Assembly: GCF_005893125.1 (NCBI RefSeq) | Contig: NZ_VCJS01000032.1 | Span: 1 to 64,000 of the forward strand | DNA: 64,000 nucleotides | From: Nonomuraea basaltis | GTDB lineage: Bacteria > Actinomycetota > Actinomycetes > Streptosporangiales > Streptosporangiaceae | Direction: 5' to 3' | Shown here: in pieces, positions 17,200-24,801 of the stretch | How positions within the stretch are numbered: the stretch's first letter is position 1 | How the letters are laid out: each line of letters starts with the position of its first letter | Position numbers and translations under genes: made by a program | The notes under the pieces: model-generated | What the model was told of the DNA's origin: nothing | Databases searched by the model: none | Seen by the model: the letters and a program-made list of their open reading frames with translations, nothing else

Positions 17200-17434
17200 C
17201 AGGTCGTCCGGCGGGTTGTCGCAGCTTGACGGGCCTTCCCGATGGTCGCCGATCGCGTTCGTCCATGACCGCTCGGTTGGTCGTCCTTGGTAAAGGATAG
17301 TAGCCTCTGGCAGCCCTGCGCATGGGTCTTTCATGGGTTCGGGGTTGTCGCAGCCCATATTTCTCCCCTCCAAAGACCGAACCCATGACGATCATTGGTG
17401 GAGTGCCGCCATGGGCTAGGCCCCGGCCCATACG
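17200..17434. other. Candidate left junction of the mobile element
   Basis: No gene is visible here. GGGTTGTCGCAGC occurs twice in direct orientation (17,213-17,225 and 17,342-17,354). The region separates a conserved chromosomal gene from the minus-strand transfer operon, so an attachment site may lie here; the other end of the element is not in the window and cannot be compared. No tRNA gene is present. Confidence 0.35.
17331..17388. repeat. 12-bp perfect inverted repeat near junction
   Basis: TCATGGGTTCGG (17,331-17,342) and CCGAACCCATGA (17,377-17,388) are perfect inverted copies with a 34-base spacer. They could be a recombinase-arm site or a hairpin; the function is not known. Confidence 0.55.
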
Positions 17435-17470
17435 GAAGACCCGGACCTCACCACAGAGATCCGGGTCTTC
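17435..17470 (-). terminator. Terminator at end of transfer operon
   Basis: GAAGACCCGGA and TCCGGGTCTTC form a perfect 11-bp stem with a 14-nt loop, 22 bases beyond the last gene of the leftward operon. Confidence 0.7.
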
Positions 17471-17492
17471 GTACGGCCGTGCAGGCGTTCCG

Positions 17493-17717
17493 CTACAGAT
17501 CCAGCCCTGTCGCAGCCGCCCACTCATCCCAGACACGCAGATACTTGATCCCGGGCGGGACGGCAGCCGCCCCCTCCAGCACAGCCAGCGACATCTGAGC
17601 CAGCTCGACATGCAGCAGACTCACCCGTGCCGTCGCCTCGGCCTTCGCCAGCTCGCCCTCGCCGAGCAGCTTCAACGCCATCGCCGCCAAGTCTCGCGCG
17701 GTCCTCAGGTCCTCCAC
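17493..17717 (-). CDS. Small helical protein, last gene of transfer operon
   Basis: A 74-residue, predicted all-helical acidic protein (GTG start 11 bases after the translocase stop) of unrecognised family. Its place between the FtsK-like gene and the terminator suggests a small accessory of transfer. Confidence 0.55.
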   Translation of the reverse strand: MEDLRTARDLAAMALKLLGEGELAKAEATARVSLLHVELAQMSLAVLEGAAAVPPGIKYLRVWDEWAAATGLDL

Positions 17718-17728
17718 CCCGGGGCGTC

Positions 17729-19510
17729 CTAGCCACGATCCACCGCCTCGTATCCGTCGCCGATCCTGATGACGGTGTCGTCAGCGACACCCCGGCGCAG
17801 CGCGTCCTTCACCGCCGACAGCGGGCACCCCGGCACAGCCTCGTTCACGGCGAACCCGATCGACGCCAAATCCAGCGGCCCACCAGCTCGCGCGAGCGCC
17901 GCTTCCACGGCGGCCTGCACATCACCCGGCGCAGGCGGCTCCACACGGAGCTTGGGCGGCTTCGGCGCTCGCCCCTTTCTCTTCTGCGCCCGGTACTCCT
18001 CCAGCAGATCCAACGTCACCTGCGACAAGCCACCCTTCGCCGGCCGCTGCGCGATGCTGAACGGGTCCGCGGTGAGCAGGCCGCGGAACGTCGCGTGCCT
18101 GCGGTCCACGCTCGCGATGTAGGCCAGGCCGTGCGTCTTGCTGCCGTCACGGAAGAACTGCGGCAACTTGCTGGGGTCGGCCGCCATGCCGAGCTGGCTC
18201 TGCGCCACCCGCGCCGACGTCCGGAACGCGACCACCGTGCCATTACCACGCAACTGCGCCCGGAACGCCTGCGACTTCAGCTCAGCCAAGTCCGGAAGCT
18301 GCACCACGCCATGCACCCGGCCGCCCGCCTTGCGCCACGTCTTCGCCCCGTTCGCGAGGATCTTCGTTGTGCGCTTGCCGTAGGTGTCGTCGGTCAGCAG
18401 CATCGGCAGCTCCTCCAGCACGATGTTCAACAGCTCCATAGAGTCGAGATCCGGATCGCCCGGCAGCAGAAACGGCTTGCCGCGCGTCCGCTCCCGCCCC
18501 TGCGCGTCGATCCACGGCCCCGGGTGGGCAACCCGCCACGCGCGGCGGCGCAGCACAAAATCCAGCGCCTGCAACGTCTCGAAACACTCCTCTACGCCCT
18601 CGGCGTACAACGGGACGGCGTCGGCGAAGTCCGGCTGACTGGAGCCGTCCTGGGCGTCCAGGAGGACGTTGCCGATCAGCGGGCAGTCGTGCGCCAGCGC
18701 GAGGTCGGTTTCGACGTAGCGCGACTTGCCGCTGTTGGAGTCGCCCGCCGTGAGCGCGAACGCAGCGCCGCCGGTCGACGTCCAGTACAGGGTGTGGGTC
18801 GGGGACAGGTCCCCGAAGTAGCCGACCCGCGCCTTGCCGGTTTCCAGGTCGATGGACGGCCCGTCGTCTTCCAGGGTTCGCACCTGGGCGAGGTTGTCCC
18901 GTGCGATGACCGTGAGCCGTCCGGCCGCGTTGTCGGTGTCGGACGGCTCGGGCATCACCTGCGAGATGGACGCGCGGTAGGCGGAGGCGACATTGCCCAC
19001 ACGCTGCACCACGAGCGAAGCCTGCTGGTCGCCCGGCTCGACCTCATACGGCGCGGACCAGCCGCCCGGCACGGCGGTGATCGGCCCGAGCGTGACGCCC
19101 TGCAACGGCTTGCCGGGAGCGGCGAGCTTCGTCTCCCACGTGACCCGGCGCGGATCAGGCGGCTGCTCATGCGGATCACGAGGCCGGTCGATGAGGCGTG
19201 GCCGGCTGGCCTGGCGCAGATAGCTGAGCACCGCCGAACCGACCAGCAGCGCCAGGGCCATGGCGCCGAACGGCCCCAGCCACGTAGCGGCCAGCAGCCA
19301 CAACGCGGCCCCGATCGTGTTGATCGCGCTGGGCTGGGTGTCGCGGCGGATCAGGACGACCAGGACCGCCAACATGCCCGCGCCGACCGTCAGCAGTGTC
19401 CCGAGGACGCCGAACGCGGCCAGGTGCAGGGCCGCGCCGAACAGCTCCAAGGCGACGACCGAGACGGCCCACGCAGCGACCGGCGAGCCGTGTCCAGCGA
19501 CCAAGCTCAC
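17729..19510 (-). CDS. FtsK/SpoIIIE-like DNA translocase (TraB-type)
   Basis: A 593-residue membrane ATPase. Two hydrophobic hairpins (about 11-55 and 64-97) precede a RecA-like motor with Walker A GDSNSGKS (256-263) and a Walker-B-like strand NIVLEELPMLL (about 350-365). The C-terminal ~60 residues look like a winged helix (the gamma-type DNA reader). In actinomycete integrative conjugative elements such proteins alone move double-stranded DNA between hyphae. It follows four membrane or coiled-coil genes with tight spacing. It differs from chromosomal FtsK by its short length and the absence of a long linker. Confidence 0.8.
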   Translation of the reverse strand: MSLVAGHGSPVAAWAVSVVALELFGAALHLAAFGVLGTLLTVGAGMLAVLVVLIRRDTQPSAINTIGAALWLLAATWLGPFGAMALALLVGSAVLSYLRQASRPRLIDRPRDPHEQPPDPRRVTWETKLAAPGKPLQGVTLGPITAVPGGWSAPYEVEPGDQQASLVVQRVGNVASAYRASISQVMPEPSDTDNAAGRLTVIARDNLAQVRTLEDDGPSIDLETGKARVGYFGDLSPTHTLYWTSTGGAAFALTAGDSNSGKSRYVETDLALAHDCPLIGNVLLDAQDGSSQPDFADAVPLYAEGVEECFETLQALDFVLRRRAWRVAHPGPWIDAQGRERTRGKPFLLPGDPDLDSMELLNIVLEELPMLLTDDTYGKRTTKILANGAKTWRKAGGRVHGVVQLPDLAELKSQAFRAQLRGNGTVVAFRTSARVAQSQLGMAADPSKLPQFFRDGSKTHGLAYIASVDRRHATFRGLLTADPFSIAQRPAKGGLSQVTLDLLEEYRAQKRKGRAPKPPKLRVEPPAPGDVQAAVEAALARAGGPLDLASIGFAVNEAVPGCPLSAVKDALRRGVADDTVIRIGDGYEAVDRG

Positions 19511-19513
19511 CGG

Positions 19514-20377
19514 CTATCCCTCGTAGGTTTCGGCGTCGGTCACGTTGCCGGCGCCGCCCACCGCGGCGTGCGCTTCGGCGACGACGCTGACCTGGTCGGT
19601 GGCGTTGTCGGCCATCTTCGCGGCAAGCGCTGCCATGTCGGCCTGGATGGCGGTGAGCTGCCCGCAGTAGTCCTGGTACTGCGACAGCAGAGCGATCATC
19701 GACGCGGCCGACGTCATGCCCTTGCTGATGAAGCTGCCCGTCAGGCCGTCGCACGCCTCCTGACGTTCGGACGCCTCCTCGCTGGCGGCGGTCATCTGCT
19801 CGACTTCGTCGGTCAGGTCTTCGACGAGTGCCTGCCACGTGGTGAATTCAGAGGGAATCACGGCGGGTCCTTCCGTGGTGGCCGTGTCGTGCGGGGGTGA
19901 CGCGGGAGCTGCGGCTTCAGGGCGGGCCGCAGGCGGAGCGGCGGGTGGGGTGTCGTCGACGGCCGGAGGAGGAGGCGCGGGTGGTGGCTCGGTGCTGGGC
20001 TTGGCGGGCGGCTTCTCCAAGCGCCGCGCTTGGGGACGGTCGCGGACCGCCTCAGGCTCGACCACCTCGGACGCGGCTTTGTGATCGCGGTAGCCGCCCG
20101 CTGCGCCGCGCCCGAAGGCGGCTGCCACGCGGACGGCGCCACGGGCCGTCAGCGCGACTCCATAGGCGGTCGCCAGCGCCTCGGACAGCAAGTGTGAGAA
20201 CCGTCCGACGTCGGGCCGGTTCAGGTGCCGCTGGCCGCGCTCGTAGCCGTCCAGGAACTCCTTACGGGCCTGCGCTGCCCCCGCCTGCCAGCCGCTGGTG
20301 ACGGCCGCTCGTGACGGTTTGAAGATCAGGCTCGTCGCGAGCGCGGCCACGATCAGGATGAGGAGGCCGGAGATCAT
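19514..20377 (-). CDS. Membrane-anchored Pro/Ala-rich coiled-coil protein
   Basis: A 287-residue protein with one N-terminal transmembrane segment (LLILIVAALATSLIF), a basic helical stretch, a Pro/Ala-rich linker (about 120-185) and a C-terminal helical domain (about 190-287). No known family is recognised. The ATG overlaps the upstream stop (ATGA). It fits a spread (Spd) or transfer accessory role by context. Confidence 0.6.
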   Translation of the reverse strand: MISGLLILIVAALATSLIFKPSRAAVTSGWQAGAAQARKEFLDGYERGQRHLNRPDVGRFSHLLSEALATAYGVALTARGAVRVAAAFGRGAAGGYRDHKAASEVVEPEAVRDRPQARRLEKPPAKPSTEPPPAPPPPAVDDTPPAAPPAARPEAAAPASPPHDTATTEGPAVIPSEFTTWQALVEDLTDEVEQMTAASEEASERQEACDGLTGSFISKGMTSAASMIALLSQYQDYCGQLTAIQADMAALAAKMADNATDQVSVVAEAHAAVGGAGNVTDAETYEG

Positions 20378-20781
20378 CGCTGACCTCCCGCTATCAGGGT
20401 CTGCTGCCCAACCTGCTTGACGTCGCGCACGAGCTGGTCGGGATCGACGCCGAACACCGACACGGGCATAACGACCAGCAGCAGGGGCGTGATGAGGGCG
20501 ACGACGGCCGTGGGACGTCCGGCGTGGTTGCGCCTGCCCCAGCAGTCGCCGAAGCAGATGATCACGCACAGCACGCCGGCGAAACCGACAACGGCGCCCG
20601 GCAACCGGGTCGCCAGGCCGGTGATCAACGACTCGAAGAACGTGCCGACCGTCCCGAATCCGGCGAGCCCGCTGAAGAACACACTCGACCGGGGCGCTTT
20701 CTGGCGCCAGAAGAAGTAGACGGCGGGCGCGAGGCAGACGCCGGTGAAGGTGAGCCCGGCGAAGATCTGGATGAGAGTCAC
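20374..20781 (-). CDS. Small integral membrane protein of transfer operon
   Basis: A 135-residue protein with about four hydrophobic segments and a short soluble C-terminal tail. No family is recognised. It is coupled to the next gene by an ATGA overlap and resembles Spd-type proteins only in size and context. Confidence 0.55.
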   Translation of the reverse strand: MTLIQIFAGLTFTGVCLAPAVYFFWRQKAPRSSVFFSGLAGFGTVGTFFESLITGLATRLPGAVVGFAGVLCVIICFGDCWGRRNHAGRPTAVVALITPLLLVVMPVSVFGVDPDQLVRDVKQVGQQTLIAGGQR

Positions 20782-20808
20782 GATGAGGGGCCTTCCGAGG
20801 AGAGGGGG

Positions 20809-21324
20809 TTATCCGGTGAGGGCCGGGATCACGAACACGAGCAGCAGCGCCACGGAGGCGATGGCCAGGGCGGCAGCGAAGCGTTTCGGCGGCCAGAGCA
20901 CGCCGAGCAGCGATTCGACGACGGCGTAGATGAGCAACACCGGCGTGCCGTAGGCGACATGACCGGCCTTGCCGAGCAGCGACGGGCTGGCCTGCACCCG
21001 AACCTTGAGCTGACGGAACACGGTGGCGACCGACGCCGGGCGACGCTCGGGCAGCGCGTGGTCGCCGACGACGGCCACCCCGAACGCCGTCTTGGTCCGC
21101 CCCCAGACGGGTCGCAGCACGTCACGAGCCGAGCGACGCGCGACAGGCGGGGAGGCGGTCGGGGCGGGCGCCGCCTCCTCAGGGGATTCCTGCTCGTCCG
21201 TCGCGTCCGGGTTGGCGCGCGGAAAGGGCAGCACGACGGCCGCCGGTTCGGTGTCGCCGCCCTGCTCCGGTGCGGGGTCGGTGGTGTTGTCGAACAGGCC
21301 GCCGATCTTCACAGGGTCTCCCAT
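20809..21324 (-). CDS. Membrane protein with acidic Pro-rich N terminus
   Basis: A 171-residue protein. Residues 1-65 are acidic, proline-rich and probably disordered, followed by an amphipathic region and two C-terminal transmembrane segments (about 122-145 and 149-168). The start is interlocked with the upstream stop (TGATG). Function unknown; a transfer or spread accessory by position. Confidence 0.55.
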   Translation of the reverse strand: MGDPVKIGGLFDNTTDPAPEQGGDTEPAAVVLPFPRANPDATDEQESPEEAAPAPTASPPVARRSARDVLRPVWGRTKTAFGVAVVGDHALPERRPASVATVFRQLKVRVQASPSLLGKAGHVAYGTPVLLIYAVVESLLGVLWPPKRFAAALAIASVALLLVFVIPALTG

Positions 21325-21698
21325 CAGGTGATCTCCGCTTCGATCTCGTCGGCCGTCGCCTTGAGCTGGGCGGCGAGTTTGCGTCGGGCGGTGGCCGCCT
21401 TCGTTGCGTGGCGGGCGTGCAGCACGGCAAGCGCGAGGCGGATGCGGTCCCAGTGGATGGCCATCCGCTCCTGGTCGGTCGTCGCCGCGGCCAGCTTTTC
21501 GGCAGCCCGATGCTGTCGGTCGCGGAAGCTCCTGCGCCCCACGTTCTCCTCACTCCCTGTGATCGCTGTTAAGGTTGCCTCGCGCGCCTGTGCGCCTGCG
21601 CGCCTCGCGCGCCTGCGTTGGCGGCCGGTCCTCCGCCTCACCGGAAGCGACCGGCGCGCGGCAGGGCCGCGCGGCCCGTCACGCTGAGCGATGTTCAT
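21324..21698 (-). CDS. Small basic helical protein
   Basis: A 124-residue protein, very Arg-rich in the first 45 residues and then helical (ARRKLAAQLKATADEIEAEI). It could bind DNA or RNA, but no motif proves it. ATG 21,698 overlaps the preceding stop (ATGA). Confidence 0.5.
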   Translation of the reverse strand: MNIAQRDGPRGPAARRSLPVRRRTGRQRRRARRAGAQAREATLTAITGSEENVGRRSFRDRQHRAAEKLAAATTDQERMAIHWDRIRLALAVLHARHATKAATARRKLAAQLKATADEIEAEIT

Positions 21699-22096
21699 GG
21701 CTGCTCCCCCGCGATCTCGGCGAGGCCGCCGTCCCAGTCGATGCGCATCCCCTCGCAGCCGTAGGGCACGGCGCGACAGGTGCGGCCCAGGAACGCCACC
21801 ACGGTGAGCAGAGGGATCCGCCACACCTGGCCCTCGGTGTCGAACCGCCCAAGCAGGAACGTGGGATCGTAGGCACACGGCTGGACGTCGGCGTTGCCAT
21901 ACCGGGTGGCGAACGCGCGGCTGTCGTCGAGCAGGGCGCGCGGGTACGCGGTGAACCGGCCGGGCTCGTGGTCGATGCGGACCAGCAGCGGATCGGCGGT
22001 CCGGTAGGTGAGGCTGCCGATGACGAACCGCTCGGGGTCGTCCTCACGCCATAGCGGGAGCGGCGCCCACAGCGAGCTGGCGGCTGCGGTCTTCAC
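21695..22096 (-). CDS. SsgA-like protein
   Basis: A 133-residue protein with the layout of SsgA-like proteins: an N-terminal strand pair with an ADPLLVRIDH pattern, the central GNADVQPCAYDPTFLLGRF strand, and the ending VVAFLGRTCRAVPYG seen in SsgA/SsgB (FLxRTxxxVPxG). SALPs steer septum placement and peptidoglycan remodelling in sporulating actinomycetes. Finding one in a DNA-transfer operon suggests a role in coupling transfer to septa. GTG overlaps the upstream stop (GTGA). Assignment is by eye and moderate. Confidence 0.55.
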   Translation of the reverse strand: MKTAAASSLWAPLPLWREDDPERFVIGSLTYRTADPLLVRIDHEPGRFTAYPRALLDDSRAFATRYGNADVQPCAYDPTFLLGRFDTEGQVWRIPLLTVVAFLGRTCRAVPYGCEGMRIDWDGGLAEIAGEQP

Positions 22097-23124
22097 GGCT
22101 GGTTTCCCTTCATGTACTCGTCGCGCAGCAGTCGCGCCGAGTCGGGCGCGCATTCCAAGGTCTTGCGGATCGACTCGGCGGAAGTCGGGTTGAGCTGCCC
22201 GGCCGCCCGCGCGTCGTCGAACTCCGCGCGCAACTCGTCGAGGGTTCGCCGCCGCTTGGCCCGATTCGATAGGCCCTTGCTGCCTCGATTCGGTCCAGGG
22301 CGGCGGGTCGATCCATTGGGGGTCGATGGAACCGATGCATTGACCCTCGATCGAGTCGATCCATTGAGGGCCGCCGAGGTCGATGGATCGAGCCTCGCGG
22401 GGGTCGATCCATCGAGGTCGATCGGCATCTGATCTGCGTGGACGGCTGGTGCGAGTTCGCCGAGCCGGTACAGGGCGCGCTGCCGGCGGGTAGCTCTGAA
22501 ACGCCAGCCGTAGCCGAGCCAGCCGTGCGCGTCCTGAAGGTCGGTCTTGGCGAGCACCCGGTCGCGCTCCCGGTGGAGCGCTGCCGGGTAGGAGCGGACC
22601 TCCCACAGCACCATGCGCCTCCACAGCAGGAACGTGCTGCGCGGCGCGAGCAGCCAGCGGGACACGCGGATGCCGTCCATGCGGGTGCCTGCCGCCACCC
22701 CGGCCCAGACGCGGGCGACGTGCGCGCCGATCTCGACACCGACCACCCACAGCAGCGGCAGCGCAGCGTGCGCGACCATCCCGAACAGGTCGGCGGCCCC
22801 GGCAACGTTGAGGTAGATGGTCGCGCCGGCCAGCGACCACGGGATCAGGCGCAGCCAGGCGAGGCGCATGTTGAGCCGGGCGAGCAGGATGTCGAGCGCA
22901 GAGAACACGAGGATGCCCAGGTCGATGCCGACCGGGACGAGGAAGGAGAACACGCCGAACCTCGGGTGGGCAGCCTCGGCCACGGTGCCGAAGCTGACGA
23001 CGAAGCCGATCAGTCCGAGCAGAGCGACCCCGGCGATCACGACGATGGCGAGACGTTGCGCGGCTGCGGAAAGGGTGGGGAGGACTCGGGAGGGCAGGCT
23101 GGGTGTGCGTGAGGACGGAGTCAC
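22093..23124 (-). CDS. DUF2637-domain membrane protein (SpdB-like)
   Basis: A 343-residue protein with four N-terminal transmembrane segments (about 22-45, 58-80, 92-112, 115-135) matching the DUF2637 layout found in most actinomycete conjugative elements. A basic region follows, then a low-complexity DGST-repeat linker and a C-terminal helical tail. It is probably the spread or pore protein working with the FtsK-like translocase. Confidence 0.75.
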   Translation of the reverse strand: MTPSSRTPSLPSRVLPTLSAAAQRLAIVVIAGVALLGLIGFVVSFGTVAEAAHPRFGVFSFLVPVGIDLGILVFSALDILLARLNMRLAWLRLIPWSLAGATIYLNVAGAADLFGMVAHAALPLLWVVGVEIGAHVARVWAGVAAGTRMDGIRVSRWLLAPRSTFLLWRRMVLWEVRSYPAALHRERDRVLAKTDLQDAHGWLGYGWRFRATRRQRALYRLGELAPAVHADQMPIDLDGSTPARLDPSTSAALNGSTRSRVNASVPSTPNGSTRRPGPNRGSKGLSNRAKRRRTLDELRAEFDDARAAGQLNPTSAESIRKTLECAPDSARLLRDEYMKGNQP

Positions 23125-23252
23125 AGTCGGGCCCCTTTACGTTGTATGCAAGCTCTAGTGCTTACGTCAACGGCCGGGGTGACTGCGGGCGTGCGGCAGG
23201 TGGCGGGCACGAGTGTAATGGCAGGCGGGAACACTGCCATGATGTGGCTCAT
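23121..23252 (-). CDS. Short peptide at head of transfer operon
   Basis: A 43-residue frame beginning MSHIMAVFPP and overlapping the DUF2637 start by four bases (ATGA). It is of the size of the small mobile-element transfer peptides that lead such operons, but no motif is recognised. Confidence 0.45.
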   Translation of the reverse strand: MSHIMAVFPPAITLVPATCRTPAVTPAVDVSTRACIQRKGARL

Positions 23253-23289
23253 CCCGGTTCGCGTCCTTTCAGCAGAGTGGACCGGGTAG

Positions 23290-23323
23290 GGCTCCGCCTC
23301 CGGGGGCAACCGGGGGCGGAGCC
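23290..23323 (-). promoter_or_regulatory. Leader hairpin of transfer operon
   Basis: GGCTCCGCC (23,290-23,298) and GGCGGAGCC (23,315-23,323) form a perfect 9-bp stem upstream of the first transfer gene. It could be an attenuator or a terminator of an upstream transcript. The rest of 23,324-23,619 holds the divergent promoters and no gene. Confidence 0.4.
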
Positions 23324-23481
23324 TGCTGGCATTCGGTTGTGATCTTTGGCGTCCACCCGTGTGATACTGGCGGGACCGATTCGCGTTTTGGTCGGCGCGA
23401 GTGGGATTGGTCCCTTCGGGTGGGACTTCCGGGCGGTTCTGGCGTTGAGCCGGGGCCGCCCTGTTCTACTTTGAATACTTT

Positions 23482-23499
23482 TAGTTACCTAGGCAACTA
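23482..23499. promoter_or_regulatory. Palindromic operator candidate for GntR repressor
   Basis: TAGTTACCTAGGCAACTA is an 18-bp near-perfect palindrome (16 of 18 positions symmetric) in an AT-rich patch of the divergent intergenic region, 120 bases before the GntR gene. In pSAM2-type elements the KorSA repressor acts at such a site to silence transfer genes. Confidence 0.5.
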
Positions 23500-23619
23500 T
23501 TGCTTGTGCGGGCAGCATGCATCGCGCCCACCAAGGCTGTCAAGCAGACCAGGCAGGCGAAGTGATCAAAGGCGCGGTACTCTCGCCGAGAATGCCCGCC
23601 GTCGCAGCAGGAGCCGCCC

Positions 23620-24378
23620 GTGGCCGCCATCCGCTATCGCGAGATCGCCGACCAGTTGCGAGACGCGATCAGCGACGGCACCTACCGGCCCGGCGACCTA
23701 CTCCCCCAGCAAGACGAGCTGATGAGAACTCACCACGCGTCCAAGGGCACGATCAACACTGCGATCCGGGAACTCCGATACGAGGGACTGATCAGCCGGG
23801 CGGCGCAACGCGGACGGCTCGTGGTCCTGGACAACCGGCCCGTGCTCATCGACCTGTCCTTGACGGCCAGCACGGGCGGCGGGCTCGGCCCATGGGAGAC
23901 CGCATGCAAACGGGCGGGCATGGACGGCCGGATGACCGTGACGGCCGCCGCGACCGTCGAGAGCGACCCAGACATCGCGCAAGCCCTCCAGATCCGAACG
24001 GGCCAGCCGGTGATACGGCGCGACCGGCGCGCTCTGCTCGGCGGCCAGTCGGTCATGCTCGACACGGCCTTCTACCCGGCGTCCCTTGTGGAGAGCACGC
24101 CCCTCGCCGGCGAGGGATCGGTCTCGGGCGGCGTCTACGCGGCGCTGATCGACGCCGGACTGCTCGACCCGGCGACGGCCACGACGACCGACATGATCCG
24201 ATCTCGGGCTGCCACGGCACGAGAAGCTGAAAGGCTGAAGGTGCGGCCCGGCAGCCCGGTCTTGGACATCGAGCGGATCACGCGCGACGGCGAGGGCCGC
24301 CCGGTCGAGCTGCTGCGCCGGGTGGCGAACGGCGCACGTGTCCGAGTCGTTCATGACGCGCGCACCATCACTGTCTAA
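23620..24378 (+). CDS. GntR/HutC-family regulator (KorSA-like)
   Basis: A 252-residue protein. The N-terminal winged helix carries YREIADQLRDAISDG, then a GTINTAIRELRYEGLI recognition region. The C-terminal UTRA effector domain (about 95-250) has VIRRDRRALLGGQSV and VLDIERITRDGEGRPVE. GTG 23,620 has AGGAG upstream. Its divergent placement from a TraB/DUF2637 operon is the hallmark of the Kor transfer repressors of actinomycete elements. It may also control the Y RNA array that begins 100 bases downstream. Confidence 0.85.
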   Translation: MAAIRYREIADQLRDAISDGTYRPGDLLPQQDELMRTHHASKGTINTAIRELRYEGLISRAAQRGRLVVLDNRPVLIDLSLTASTGGGLGPWETACKRAGMDGRMTVTAAATVESDPDIAQALQIRTGQPVIRRDRRALLGGQSVMLDTAFYPASLVESTPLAGEGSVSGGVYAALIDAGLLDPATATTTDMIRSRAATAREAERLKVRPGSPVLDIERITRDGEGRPVELLRRVANGARVRVVHDARTITV

Positions 24379-24422
24379 TCACCAACGTCGCGACCTGCGT
24401 ATTTACGTCTTACCGCGTGACC

Positions 24423-24444
24423 GCGCAAGCAAAAGAACTTGCGC
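24423..24444. promoter_or_regulatory. Palindrome overlapping the array promoter
   Basis: GCGCAAG (24,423-24,429) and CTTGCGC (24,438-24,444) are perfect inverted copies with an 8-base A-rich spacer. The right arm overlaps the proposed -35, so it may be an operator, or alternatively a terminator hairpin for the GntR gene. Confidence 0.45.
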
Positions 24445-24469
24445 TCTCATCGGCCTCCCATGCTACGGT
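24439..24469 (+). promoter_or_regulatory. Proposed promoter of Y RNA array
   Basis: TTGCGC at 24,439-24,444 and TACGGT at 24,464-24,469, with an extended-minus-10 TGC just before it, are spaced 19 bases apart. A start near 24,476 would precede the first Y RNA by about 40 bases. No other promoter-like element is obvious before 25,138, so the array and the Ro60 gene may share one transcript. Confidence 0.4.
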
Positions 24470-24514
24470 TTCGATCAGTTAAACCCCTCCGAAATCCACC
24501 ATCCCGTCGGGCTC

Positions 24515-24602
24515 GGAGCGGGTACGGATCGAATGGCGTCGGTTATCTCTTTCTGCAAAAAAGATCACACCCGGTGCCGCTTCTCACATCCGTATCCGCT
24601 CC
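24515..24602 (+). ncRNA. Y RNA 1 (short, no tRNA-like module)
   Basis: An 88-nt Y RNA-like element found by pairing. The lower stem is 15 bp (24,515-24,529 with 24,588-24,602, one G-U). A CGAA bulge follows (24,530-24,533), then an upper stem of 9 bp (TGGCGTCGG with CCGGTGCCG at 24,571-24,579) reading into GGTTATC, the conserved Ro-binding strand of Y RNAs (GGUCCGA...GUUAUC in animals). The top is a simple hairpin (TCTTT with AAAGA). It should bind the Ro60 protein encoded downstream. Ends are estimated from the stem. Confidence 0.72.
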
Positions 24603-24623
24603 CTGCTCGACGGTCGTCGGCGC

Positions 24624-24777
24624 GGTTCGGAGAGGGCACGGGTCGAAGTTCGTCGGTTACCACTTCTAATGGGGCGGTCGCAGGTTCGAGTCCTGCCCGG
24701 GGCTAACGCTCCGGTAGCTCAGTTGGCAGAGCACCTAAACGCCGGTGAACATCCCACATCCGTGTCTTCTCCGAACC
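24624..24777 (+). ncRNA. Y RNA 2 with permuted tRNA-like module (YrlA type)
   Basis: A 154-nt element. The lower stem is 20 continuous pairs (24,624-24,643 with 24,758-24,777) and is followed by a CGAA bulge and a 9-bp upper stem (24,648-24,656 with 24,742-24,750) leading into GGTTACC. The apical module is a tRNA in permuted order: a T-arm (GCAGG-TTCGAGT-CCTGC, 24,680-24,696), a 7-bp acceptor-like stem closed by TAAC (CCGGGGC with GCTCCGG, 24,697-24,714), TA, then a D-arm (GCTC-AGTTGGCA-GAGC, 24,717-24,732). The Y stem replaces the anticodon arm. This is the published architecture of bacterial YrlA RNAs that mimic tRNA. Confidence 0.85.
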
Positions 24778-24801
24778 ACACCGATCCACTCGTCAGCCCT
24801 A

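Noticed and set aside
17135..17611. A 158-residue minus-strand gene at the junction
   Set aside because: It crosses the terminator and the end of the GDPD gene and lacks protein-like composition.
17627..19900. A 757-residue plus-strand open frame
   Set aside because: It is antisense to the translocase and a coupled gene, is Arg/His-rich without motifs, and arises from high-GC codon bias.
24461..24511. A further degenerate Y RNA before Y RNA 1
   Set aside because: ACGGTTTCGATCAGTTAAAC resembles the motif, but the return strand ATCCCGT gives only about four pairs, and the same bases look like the promoter -10 region.
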